Shown here piece by piece: positions 24,460-32,267 of a stretch of 64,000 bases of DNA. A program made the position numbers and the translations under genes. Position 1 is the stretch's first letter. Every line of letters begins with the position of its first letter. The notes beneath the pieces are model-generated. The model ran no database searches and was not told the DNA's origin. It saw nothing but the letters and a program-made list of their open reading frames with translations. The stretch covers positions 3,906,001 to 3,970,000 of the forward strand of contig OZ241979.1 of NCBI GenBank assembly GCA_965204235.1. Reading direction: 5' to 3'. This stretch comes from JAJDTQ01 sp965204235 (lineage in GTDB: Bacteria > Desulfobacterota > Binatia > UBA9968 > JAJDTQ01).

Positions 24460-25767
24460 ATGAACGACGATACGTCCCGGGAGACCGGCCGCTCCTATCA
24501 ATGGATCGGCAGGAACGTCACCAAGCCCGACGCCATGGAGAAGGCGCTGGGCGCCACCGAGTACGTGGGCGACATGGTCGTCCCGGGCATGCTGCACGCC
24601 AAGATCCTGTGGGCGGGAACGCCCCACGCGGCCGTCCGCAACATCGATACCCGGGACGCGGCGCGGACGCCGGGGGTCGAAGCGGTCCTCACCGCCGCGG
24701 ACGTGCCCGGCGTCAACCGCTACGGACTCGCAGTGCCGGACCAGCGCGTGCTGGCGGACGACAAGGTGCGGTCCGTGGGCGACGCCCTGGCGGTGGTGGC
24801 CGCGGAGGACGAGGAGGCGGCCGAAGAGGCGGTATCGAAGATCCGGGTCGAGCTGGAGCCCTTGCGGCCCGTACTCACGTTCGAGGACGCCCTGGACCCG
24901 GAAGCGCCCGCGGTCCACGAAGGCGGCAACGTGTTCCAGCACACCACCGTGCGCAAGGGCGACGTGGAACAGGGCGTCCGGGAGTCGGACGTGGTGGTGG
25001 AGGGCTCGTACCGCACCCATCGGATGGACCACGTACCCATGGAACCGGAAGCGGGCTTGGCCTGGCTGGATGCCTCGGGAGTCCTGAACATCCTGGTGGG
25101 GACCCAGTACCCCTACCGGGACCGTCGGCAGATCGCGCCGGCCCTGGACCTGCCCATGAACCGGGTGCGGGTGATACAGGCGCCCATCGGCGGCGGCTTC
25201 GGCCGCAAGGACGACATCACGGCCGAGATCCACGTGGGCCTGCTGGCGTTGAAGACGCGCCGGCCCGTGCGCTTGGTCTATACCCGGGAGGAGTCCCTCA
25301 TCGCCAACACCAAGCGCCACCCCATGTCCATGAAGTTCCGCACCGGCGCCCGCTCCGACGGGCGGTTGACCTTCCTGGACGGCGACATCTACGGCGACAC
25401 GGGCGCGGGGGTCTCCCTGGGAGCCTACGTCATCAAGAAGGCGGGCATCCACGCCACCGGCCCCTACGACGTTCCCCACGTCCGGGTGGACACTTACACC
25501 CTCTACACCAACAACCCGGTTTCCGGCGCCATGCGCGGCTTCGGGGTGATGCAGGCGGCGGTGGCCCATGAGTCCCAGATGGACCGGTTGGCGCACCGTC
25601 TGGGCATGTCGCCGCTGGATTTCCGGCTCAGGAACTGTCTCAAGCCGGGGCTCGCCTCCGCCACCGGGCAGGCCATGAACGAGGGATGCGGCATCGAGGC
25701 CACGCTCCGGCGCATCGAGGACTACATGAGCTCCCACGGCCTGCGGTTCAAGCGATCATGGCAATAA
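24460..25767 (+). CDS. Molybdenum hydroxylase molybdopterin subunit, N-terminal part
   Basis: A 435-residue polypeptide equivalent to the first 55-60 percent of the xanthine dehydrogenase-type molybdopterin subunit. Recognisable stretches are GATEYVGDMVVPGMLHAKIL near the N-terminus, GGGFGRKDDITAEIHV, RPVRLVYTREESL, and AMRGFGVMQAAVAHESQMD. It stops at TAA 25765-25767, and the rest of the subunit is encoded from ATG 25758 in another frame. A comparable natural split is known in Eubacterium barkeri nicotinate dehydrogenase (NdhL and NdhM). The alternative is a single frameshift near 25755, in the genome or the assembly. The start at 24460 is chosen for the GGAGG given by the element; an upstream in-frame ATG at 24439 lies inside the element. 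Confidence 0.88.
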   Translation: MNDDTSRETGRSYQWIGRNVTKPDAMEKALGATEYVGDMVVPGMLHAKILWAGTPHAAVRNIDTRDAARTPGVEAVLTAADVPGVNRYGLAVPDQRVLADDKVRSVGDALAVVAAEDEEAAEEAVSKIRVELEPLRPVLTFEDALDPEAPAVHEGGNVFQHTTVRKGDVEQGVRESDVVVEGSYRTHRMDHVPMEPEAGLAWLDASGVLNILVGTQYPYRDRRQIAPALDLPMNRVRVIQAPIGGGFGRKDDITAEIHVGLLALKTRRPVRLVYTREESLIANTKRHPMSMKFRTGARSDGRLTFLDGDIYGDTGAGVSLGAYVIKKAGIHATGPYDVPHVRVDTYTLYTNNPVSGAMRGFGVMQAAVAHESQMDRLAHRLGMSPLDFRLRNCLKPGLASATGQAMNEGCGIEATLRRIEDYMSSHGLRFKRSWQ

Positions 25768-26771
25768 GAAGAGGATACGGCATCGGCTCCATGTACTACG
25801 GCATCGGCTACGGTTTCAGCCGGGCCGACATCGGCTCGGCCGAGATCGAGATGGCCGAGGACGGCACCGCCACCGTGTACTCGGGGGCCTGCGACATGGG
25901 CCAGGGGGTCATGACCGTGGTGACCCAGGTGGCCGCGGAGGAACTGGGCATCGAGCCCGAACGGATACGGGTGGTGGCCGCGGACACCGGCAGCACCCCG
26001 GACGCGGGACCCACCTCCGGCAGCCGGGCCACGTTCGTCCAGGGGGTGGCGGTGCAGCGGGCGGCCGCGGACCTCCGGGACCAGCTCCTCGACATGGCCT
26101 CGCGCATGCTGGAGTGTCCCGGGGAGAACCTGCAACTGCGCCGGGGGCAGGTGTGCGAGACGCGGACGGACCGGCCGCTGGTGTCGGTGGGCAAGGTCGC
26201 CCACCAGCTCCACTTCCACGGCAGGCGGGCGGCCGCCTGGGGCTGGCACGACAACACCACCGACGACGTGGACCCGGAGACGTCCCAGGGCGACGCTTAC
26301 GCCACCTATGGCTGGGCCACCCAGTTGGCGGAAGTGGAGGTGGACACGGAGACCGGGCGGGTGCGTCTCACCAAGCTCGTCTCGGCCACGGACGCGGGCA
26401 AGGCCATCAACCCGGCGGCGGTGGAAGGGCAGGTCGAGGGCGGCGCCGCCATGGGCCTGGGTTACGGACTCTACGAGCAGCACATCCTGGAGAACGGCGT
26501 GCCGCGCACGGCTTCGCTGGCCTTCTACCTGGTGCCCACCGCCATGGACGTGCCGGACATCGAGTGCGAGATCGTGGAGGTGGCCGACCCCAGGGGGCCG
26601 TTCGGCGCCAAGGGGGTGGCGGAGCCGGCCACCATTCCCACCACCCCCGCCATCCTGAACGCCATCCACGACGCCATCGGCATCCGCATCACCGAGACGC
26701 CGGTGACGCCGGAGCGGGTCTTCACGGCCATACAGGAGGCCAGGGCCCGGGGCGAGTTCCGCGAAGACTGA
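25758..26771 (+). CDS. Molybdenum hydroxylase molybdopterin subunit, C-terminal part
   Basis: A 337-residue polypeptide equivalent to the remainder of the molybdopterin subunit. It begins MAIRRGYGIGSMYYGIGYGF, where intact homologues read straight through, and contains GACDMGQGVMTVVTQVAAEE, then DAGPTSGSRATF, and FGAKGVAEPATIPTTPAIL, whose Glu is in the position of the catalytic glutamate of the family. It overlaps the upstream part by ten bases. Together the two pieces total about 772 residues, the normal size of one large subunit, and no conserved stretch seems lost. No separate Shine-Dalgarno sequence is obvious, consistent with coupled translation or with a frameshift. Confidence 0.86.
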   Translation: MAIRRGYGIGSMYYGIGYGFSRADIGSAEIEMAEDGTATVYSGACDMGQGVMTVVTQVAAEELGIEPERIRVVAADTGSTPDAGPTSGSRATFVQGVAVQRAAADLRDQLLDMASRMLECPGENLQLRRGQVCETRTDRPLVSVGKVAHQLHFHGRRAAAWGWHDNTTDDVDPETSQGDAYATYGWATQLAEVEVDTETGRVRLTKLVSATDAGKAINPAAVEGQVEGGAAMGLGYGLYEQHILENGVPRTASLAFYLVPTAMDVPDIECEIVEVADPRGPFGAKGVAEPATIPTTPAILNAIHDAIGIRITETPVTPERVFTAIQEARARGEFRED

Positions 26772-26794
26772 CGGACGGAGCGAGGAGGCGCCAG

Positions 26795-27499
26795 TTGGGT
26801 CACCGGGTCGGACTGCTCATCCCTTCCTCCAACACGGTCATGGAGGTGGACTTCTACCGCCATCTGCCGGCGTCGGCCACGGTCCACACCGGGCGCATGT
26901 ACCTGGAGGCCACCACCGTCGAGGGCGAGGAGGAGATGCTGGACCGACACGCGCTCCCCGCGGCCGGCAACGTGGCCACCGCCCGCCCGGACCTGGTGGT
27001 GTTCGGCTGCACCAGCGCCGGGGCGCTGCGCGGCAACGCCTACGACGCCGAACTGTGCCGCCGGATATCCGACGTCACCGGCAAGCCCACCGTCAGCGTC
27101 ATCGAGTCGGTGCGCCGCAAGCTGGCGGCCCTGGAGGCGTGGCGCATCGCGGTCCTGACCCCCTACATCGAGGACCTGAACGTCCGCATCAGGGCCAGCG
27201 TGGAGGACGACGGCATCGAGGTGGCGGCCATCCACGGCATGGGGATCAGTGTCAATTTCGATTTGGCGCTGGTGGAGCCCCCGGAGATCCTGGCCTTCGC
27301 CCGGGAGAAGCTGGGCCCCCGGCCGCAGGTGGACGCCCTGTTCATCTCCTGCACCAACTACCAGGCGGTGGCGACCCTGCCGCAACTGCGGCAGGCCTAC
27401 GACCTGCCCGTGGTCACCAGCAACCAGGCCGCTCTGGAGGCCGTGAGGCGCGCCCTGGACCTGGAGCCGGCCGAACCCGCGCTCCATCCCGGAGGATAG
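26795..27499 (+). CDS. Maleate isomerase/aspartate-glutamate racemase superfamily protein
   Basis: A 234-residue protein of the superfamily that includes maleate cis-trans isomerase and arylmalonate decarboxylase. Two cysteines sit in the catalytic positions: VVFGCTSAG and LFISCTNYQ, as in maleate isomerase. The N-terminus GLLIPSSNTVMEVDFY is typical. The start is TTG 26795, supported by GAGGAGG at 26782-26788 and by homology to the usual N-terminus. Maleate isomerase closes several N-heterocycle and nicotinate catabolic routes, which fits its place after a nicotinate dehydrogenase-like molybdenum hydroxylase; that pathway assignment is inference. Confidence 0.85.
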   Translation: MGHRVGLLIPSSNTVMEVDFYRHLPASATVHTGRMYLEATTVEGEEEMLDRHALPAAGNVATARPDLVVFGCTSAGALRGNAYDAELCRRISDVTGKPTVSVIESVRRKLAALEAWRIAVLTPYIEDLNVRIRASVEDDGIEVAAIHGMGISVNFDLALVEPPEILAFAREKLGPRPQVDALFISCTNYQAVATLPQLRQAYDLPVVTSNQAALEAVRRALDLEPAEPALHPGG

Positions 27500-27820
27500 G
27501 GCGCTCCAGGCTTTCGTGCGGGTGGTGGCACACCCTGTGATGAGGTCCGATTCCCACCTTGCCGTGGTCGGTTTGAGTAGATTCCCGGGAAAGCCCCACC
27601 TCGTCATTCCCGCGAAAGCGGGAATCCAGAGATTCTCATGAAGACTCCCTGTGTTTCCATCTCCCATCGGGAGAGGCGCCTCAAGCCGGCATGGATCAGA
27701 TGTTCCGAAAGTGGATTCCCGCTTTCGCGGGAATGACAGGGTGGGCTTGCACATCCATGCCCGTGAAACCCTGCCCACACGAAAGCAGGAAGATCCGAGG
27801 ATGGCAGGCATAGGCAGGCG
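27500..27820. other. Repeat-bearing intergenic region
   Basis: No gene is visible in these 321 bases between two convergent units. They hold an inverted pair of 26-bp palindromic repeats (27603-27628 and 27712-27737) enclosing a truncated copy of the MITE-like element (27661-27706). Confidence 0.7.
27603..27737. repeat. Inverted pair of 26-bp palindromic repeats around a truncated element
   Basis: GTCATTCCCGCGAAAGCGGG followed by AATCCA at 27603-27628 recurs as its reverse complement at 27712-27737. Each is itself palindromic (TTCCCGC GAAA GCGGGAA). Between them, 27661-27706 matches only the GGAACC-end half of the dispersed element in minus orientation; the CTTCGACTTCG core is missing. The same 26-bp unit recurs at 60077-60102 and 60418-60443. 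Confidence 0.85.
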
Positions 27821-28990
27821 CTAGGAGGTCCGCAGGTCGTCAAGCACCTTGGCGAGCCTTGCCGCCAGCGTATCTACGTGCCTCGCCACCTCTTGGTGCG
27901 CGATTACCCGAGTTCGCAAGGCGTCAGTCCAATATCGTTCGCCGAAAGGGTCGCCTTCGAACTGACTGACCCAATCGTCCAGGATTTTCTTGCGCTTTGG
28001 AGTCATCAGCGAGTCAAAAGCAGGGTCCTTGGAGGCGGTTTCTCCGAACGCGTAATTGCGCAACCCGTACCAGAAAGGTGTGTCAGAAGGAGGGTAGAAC
28101 CACGCCACTGTTGCGAGGCGAGAACGATCGTTCTCATCAGGAGGTTTCACCTTCACCCTGATGGAGAAGCCCTTGTCGCCCGGTACGACTTGAGCGTCGT
28201 GCTTCTCGGCGACGCCGAAGAGCTGCTCCGTTGCACGACGCATCTCATCACTGGGCAGGTTCTCCATGAAGGAACCGCGGTCGATCTTCGTGTGGCGGCC
28301 GGATGCGCCGCGCTTGCCGGGTGGAGCCGCGGTGTGCCCGATGACTTTCGGCACGAGCGTGCTGCGTTTTCTGGCGGAGCCCACGAACTGCTTGACCTCG
28401 ACGGCCAGCACCTCGATGTTGTCACGCAATTGCGAGTTCAGGAACTCCACGATGCGGGCGAGCTCGGTGGGTATGGCGTCCGCCACGAACAGCAAGCGCA
28501 GGCGTCTGGCGGCGAGGTTGGTGACGACTTCGCGCCAAAACGCATCTGCGTCCGGTTCTTCGTCCTCGGGCCGGAGCAGACGCAATTTCTCGTCAGCAGA
28601 ATCCCCCCAGGTCTCCTCGAAGGATCGGCGCAGGGTTCCGGCGTCCCAGAACTGCGAGGCGTTTGCGGCGTAGTCCAGCATCTGGCCCACGACCTCGCGC
28701 CGTATCTGGGAGTTCGAACCCCGCTTCACCTCGACGAGCGTGGGCACGGCGTCCTGGTCCACGAACAGGTGGTCCAGCGACCAGCGATCGGACTCGCCGG
28801 ACGCGTCCGGCACGCCCATCTCGCGTTTGACGAGCAGCCATCGCCGGGGGTTGCCCGGATTCATTTGCTCCCCGTCCAACAAGTGAGGATGCTCGGCAAG
28901 GAGCTTCTGCAGGTGGTCTTCCGACGCGAACCACCGTTCTTCCATCGGCTCCAGGTTGTCCCCATCCAGGACGTAGATGCGTTCGGCCAT
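27821..28990 (-). CDS. PD-(D/E)XK nuclease-like protein of unknown function
   Basis: A 389-residue protein with a restriction-endonuclease-like motif in its N-terminal third: SLDHLFVDQDAVPTLVEVKR, in which Asp73 and Glu86-Val-Lys88 fit the D...ExK active site, followed by the helix RREVVGQMLDYAAN. The remainder (about 150-389) resembles no domain I can name. The start at 28990 has a strong GGAGGG; an extension to 29053 has none. The family look is that of nuclease-fold proteins found beside mobile or defence genes, and the next gene is a DUF4143 ATPase in the same direction, but a defence role is conjecture. Confidence 0.72.
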   Translation of the reverse strand: MAERIYVLDGDNLEPMEERWFASEDHLQKLLAEHPHLLDGEQMNPGNPRRWLLVKREMGVPDASGESDRWSLDHLFVDQDAVPTLVEVKRGSNSQIRREVVGQMLDYAANASQFWDAGTLRRSFEETWGDSADEKLRLLRPEDEEPDADAFWREVVTNLAARRLRLLFVADAIPTELARIVEFLNSQLRDNIEVLAVEVKQFVGSARKRSTLVPKVIGHTAAPPGKRGASGRHTKIDRGSFMENLPSDEMRRATEQLFGVAEKHDAQVVPGDKGFSIRVKVKPPDENDRSRLATVAWFYPPSDTPFWYGLRNYAFGETASKDPAFDSLMTPKRKKILDDWVSQFEGDPFGERYWTDALRTRVIAHQEVARHVDTLAARLAKVLDDLRTS

Positions 28991-29091
28991 GTTTTCGCGC
29001 CCTCCATCGGCGCATGGTACTACGCCCGGCTCTCTCCCGCCATCGGGAGACAATCAGGCGAGACCGCCCGAAGCCGACCGCCGCCGGCCCC

Positions 29092-30210
29092 TTACGCCAG
29101 CTTGGACAACAGCGCCAGCGCGGGCGCTACGCGGATTCCTTCGGGTGTGACGTAGTCCTTCACGCCGGTGGCGGAGATCTGCCATGCATCGGCCTTGGGG
29201 AACCTTGCCTTCAGGTACTTGACGCCTCGGTCCGGGGCGGCGTCGGACCACTTGCATTCGACCAGCAGCGACGGGGTCCTCCGCTGCTCGACGACGAAGT
29301 CCACCTCCCGGCCGTCCCTGTCACGGAAGTAGCGCAACTCCAGGTCCAAGCCCTCGGTATCCTGTTGGTGGTGGACCCACTTCAGCAGGTGGCAGGCGGT
29401 GAGGTTCTCGAAACGCGCCCCGTCCTCGGGCGCCAGGGTCCAGTCGAAGTGGTAGTGCTTGCACTGTTTCCTGGCGGCGCGCAGGCGGGGGGAACCGAAC
29501 GGCGGCAGCCGGAAGATGGCGTACAGCCGCTCCAGGGCGCCGAGCCAGGCGTCCGCGGTCTTGTGGCTCACCTGCAAGTCTTCGCGAAGGGCGTTGACGG
29601 AAAGCGGCGCACCCACCCTCTCCGGCAAGGCCAGCATCATCAACTCCAACTGGCCGAGGTCATGGATTCGTTCGAGGGTGGCCGCCTCTTCGCGCACGAG
29701 CCGGGCCCGGTACTCCCTCGACCAGCGCCTTGCTTCCCGGCGGCTGCCCGACAGCCAGGGCTCGGGAAAGCCGCCGAGCTCCAACAGGTCGCGCAGCTCC
29801 GCGGGCGTGCCCACGCCCGCTTCGGCGACGGAGAACGGATGCAGCCGCAGCAGGTGATAGCGCCCCTGCAGGGCATCGCCGCCGAACCTGTACAGGTCGA
29901 GCCGGCCGCTGCCGGTCACGAGGATCCGTTGGCCCTCCCGGCGGTCGTCGTACAAGCCCTTGAGGTAGCCGCGCCACTGCCGGTACTTATGGATCTCGTC
30001 GAAGACCCAGAGTCCGGACGGCGGCAGTTCCCGCCGCAGGATGCGGTGCCGGTGCGCGGCCACGTCCCAGTTGAGGTAACCCTCCGCGGCGCCGGGCAGG
30101 CTCCGCGCGAGGGTCGTCTTGCCGACTTGTCGGGGGCCTGCCACGAACACCATCTTGCGGTCGAGGTCGGACAGGACCTGTCCGGAGAGGTAGCGGGGGT
30201 TTTCGGCCAT
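29092..30210 (-). CDS. AAA+ ATPase with C-terminal DUF4143 domain
   Basis: A 372-residue COG1373-type ATPase. The P-loop is GPRQVGKTT (residues 25-33), Walker B is LWVFDEIHK, and ILVTGSGRLDLYRFGGDALQ carries sensor 1. The C-terminal DUF4143 part holds a PD-(D/E)XK-like strand pattern (YFRDRDGREVDFVVEQ, then SLLVECKW). The physiological role of these ATPases is not settled; they spread horizontally and often have autoregulatory operators. Two palindromic, AT-rich operator-like sites lie 14-75 bases upstream of the start. It is probably a monocistronic accessory gene. Confidence 0.88.
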   Translation of the reverse strand: MAENPRYLSGQVLSDLDRKMVFVAGPRQVGKTTLARSLPGAAEGYLNWDVAAHRHRILRRELPPSGLWVFDEIHKYRQWRGYLKGLYDDRREGQRILVTGSGRLDLYRFGGDALQGRYHLLRLHPFSVAEAGVGTPAELRDLLELGGFPEPWLSGSRREARRWSREYRARLVREEAATLERIHDLGQLELMMLALPERVGAPLSVNALREDLQVSHKTADAWLGALERLYAIFRLPPFGSPRLRAARKQCKHYHFDWTLAPEDGARFENLTACHLLKWVHHQQDTEGLDLELRYFRDRDGREVDFVVEQRRTPSLLVECKWSDAAPDRGVKYLKARFPKADAWQISATGVKDYVTPEGIRVAPALALLSKLA

Positions 30211-30223
30211 GGGTCAAGGATAC

Positions 30224-30283
30224 GGCTTTTTTCGACCACGGTCAAAAAAAGCCGAGGCTTTTTTCGACTACAGTGGAAAAGGC
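30224..30283 (-). promoter_or_regulatory. Twin palindromic operator-like sites upstream of the DUF4143 ATPase
   Basis: On the plus strand TTTTTTCGACC, a 2-base gap and GGTCAAAAAAA form a palindrome with one mismatch; a second, weaker copy (TTTTTTCGACTACAGTGGAA) follows. They are joined by AAAGCCGAGGCTTT, itself palindromic. AT-rich tracts this strong are rare in this GC-rich window, and they end 13 bases from the start codon at 30210. This fits a double operator or promoter; the binding protein is unknown and could be the ATPase itself. Confidence 0.6.
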
Positions 30284-30360
30284 GTCGGGAGAGGTCTGCG
30301 GAGGAGGAGGCAACACGGTCTTGACCGGAGTCAACACGCCCCCGGCCTACCCGCCCGGCG

Positions 30361-32145
30361 TCACGCCTCCGGCGCGAACTGCAACGAAGCCAGGCGCGCG
30401 TAGAGCCCTCCGCGCTGCACGAGTTCGTCGTGGGCGCCCGCGGCCACGATGCGGCCCCGGTCCATGACCACGATGCGGCGGGCCCGGAGCACGGTGGCGA
30501 GACGGTGGGCGATGATGAGGGTGGTGCGGTTGGCCATCAGGCGCTCCAGGGCCTGGTGGACCAAGTGCTCGCTCTCCGCGTCCAGCGAGCTGGTGGCCTC
30601 GTCCAGCAGCATCACGGCCGGGTCCTTGAGTATGGCCCGGGCGATGGCGATGCGTTGGCGCTGGCCCACGGAGAGGCGCAGCCCCCGTGCTCCCAGGAAG
30701 GTGTCGTAGCACTCGGGCAGGCCCTGGATGAAATCGTCCGCAAAGGCGGCCCGGGCAGCCGCGGCGACCTCGGCGTCGGTGGCTTCGGGCCGCCCGTAGC
30801 GGATGTTCTCCCTGGCGCTGGCGGAGAACACCACGGTCTCCTGGGGCACCAGCCCGATGCGGCTGCGCACGGCCCGGGGGTCCGCGTCCCGAAGATCCAC
30901 TCCGTCCAGCCGTATGCGCCCGCTGCCCGGGTCGTAGAGCCGCAGCAGCAGCTTGAACACGGTGCTCTTGCCGGCGCCGGAAGGACCCACGAGAGCCACG
31001 GTCTCGCCGGGTTCGACGGTGAGGGAGAACCGGTCCAGCGCGTGTTCGTGGGGGCGGGAAGGGTATCGGAACCCTACGGTCTCGAGATCGACCTTGCCTT
31101 GGGCGGGCGCGGGCAGGGGCCGGGGCGCCGGAGGCGCGGTGATGGCGGGCGGGGTGTCGAGCAGCTCCATCAACCGCTCGGTGGCCCCCGCGGCCCGTTG
31201 CACCTCGCCCCACACCTGGCTGAGGGCGGCTGCCGCGCCGGCCACGAAGACCGCATAGAAGACGAACTGGATCAGCACGCCCGCGGACATCCGGCCGGTC
31301 AGGACCGCTTCCGCGCCCATCCAGAGCACCCCCACGACGCCGCCGAACATGAGGGCGATGACCAGGAAAACCAGCAGCGCCCGGGTGCGGACCCTGGCCA
31401 GCGCCGCGGCGTAAGCCGCCTCCACCGCGGCGCCGAAGCGCTCCTTCTCGTTGCGTTCCTGGGTGAACGCCTGGACGGTGGCCACCGCGTCGAGGTTCTC
31501 GCCGGCCACGTCGCTGGTGTCCGCCACCCGGTCCTGGCTCACTCGGGACAGGCGGCGCACCCATCGCCCCAGCACGAGTATGGGCAGGAGCACCAGCGGG
31601 ATCAGGACCATGACCGCGCCCATGAGCTGGGGACTGGTCACCAGGAGCATCACGGACCCGCCCGCGAAGATCAGCAGGTTCCGCAAGGCCATGGAAGCGC
31701 CGGAGCCGATGACCGTCTGGATCAGCGTGGTGTCGGTGGTGAGCCGGGAGAGGATCTCGCCGGTGGGGGTGATTTCAAAGAACGTGGGGTCCATGCCCAG
31801 CAGGTGCCCGTGGACCTGCTTGCGGAGGTCCGCGGCCACCCGTTCGCCGATCTTGGCGACGAAATAGAAACGGCCCGCGGACGCCACCGCCAGCACCGCG
31901 ATGACCCCCAGCAGCAACCGGAAGCGTTGGCCGATCAGGGCGCGGTTCTCTTCGGCAAAGCCGGTCTCCAGGATCTGCCGGGCGGCCACCGGAAGGACGA
32001 GGGTGGCCCCGGCCGCGGCGAGGAGGGACAGGACGGCCAGCGCCAGCAGCAGCGGGTAGGGACCGAGATACCGGACCAGGCGCTTCAGGGGACGCACTTC
32101 CCTGCCCGCGGGTCTGGAATGGAGGGGGTTGGCTGGCGCCTGCAT
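30361..32145 (-). CDS. MsbA-like ABC exporter (fused membrane and ATPase domains)
   Basis: A 594-residue half-transporter. Six transmembrane helices occupy about residues 25-320, with the coupling stretch VRKQ-like DLRKQVHGHLLGMDPTFFEI. The nucleotide-binding domain follows: Walker A ALVGPSGAGKSTVFKL, Q-loop LVPQETVVF, signature LSVGQRQRIAIARAIL, Walker B VMLLDEATSSLD and switch IIAHRLATVLRA. The signature reads LSVGQ instead of LSGGQ. It belongs to the lipid A/multidrug exporter group and should work as a homodimer in the inner membrane; the substrate is unknown. The start at 32145 is the ATG giving MQAPANPLHSRP. Confidence 0.93.
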   Translation of the reverse strand: MQAPANPLHSRPAGREVRPLKRLVRYLGPYPLLLALAVLSLLAAAGATLVLPVAARQILETGFAEENRALIGQRFRLLLGVIAVLAVASAGRFYFVAKIGERVAADLRKQVHGHLLGMDPTFFEITPTGEILSRLTTDTTLIQTVIGSGASMALRNLLIFAGGSVMLLVTSPQLMGAVMVLIPLVLLPILVLGRWVRRLSRVSQDRVADTSDVAGENLDAVATVQAFTQERNEKERFGAAVEAAYAAALARVRTRALLVFLVIALMFGGVVGVLWMGAEAVLTGRMSAGVLIQFVFYAVFVAGAAAALSQVWGEVQRAAGATERLMELLDTPPAITAPPAPRPLPAPAQGKVDLETVGFRYPSRPHEHALDRFSLTVEPGETVALVGPSGAGKSTVFKLLLRLYDPGSGRIRLDGVDLRDADPRAVRSRIGLVPQETVVFSASARENIRYGRPEATDAEVAAAARAAFADDFIQGLPECYDTFLGARGLRLSVGQRQRIAIARAILKDPAVMLLDEATSSLDAESEHLVHQALERLMANRTTLIIAHRLATVLRARRIVVMDRGRIVAAGAHDELVQRGGLYARLASLQFAPEA

Positions 32146-32210
32146 GGGGACGAGGGTCCTGCGGATGGAGCCCTGTGGGGTTCCGGGTTTCCCCGGCCGC
32201 CCGTCCACAC

Positions 32211-32245
32211 GAAAACGGGCGCCACCGGCTTGCGGCGGCGCCCGT
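32211..32245 (-). terminator. Rho-independent terminator after the aldehyde dehydrogenase gene
   Basis: Reading the minus strand, ACGGGCGCC with further paired bases folds back on GGCGCCCGT (12-13 bp with one mismatch, 6-base loop) and is followed by TTTTCG. It lies 23 bases beyond the stop codon at 32268. Confidence 0.75.
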
Positions 32246-32267
32246 CCGCGGCTCCGGGGACCCGTCG

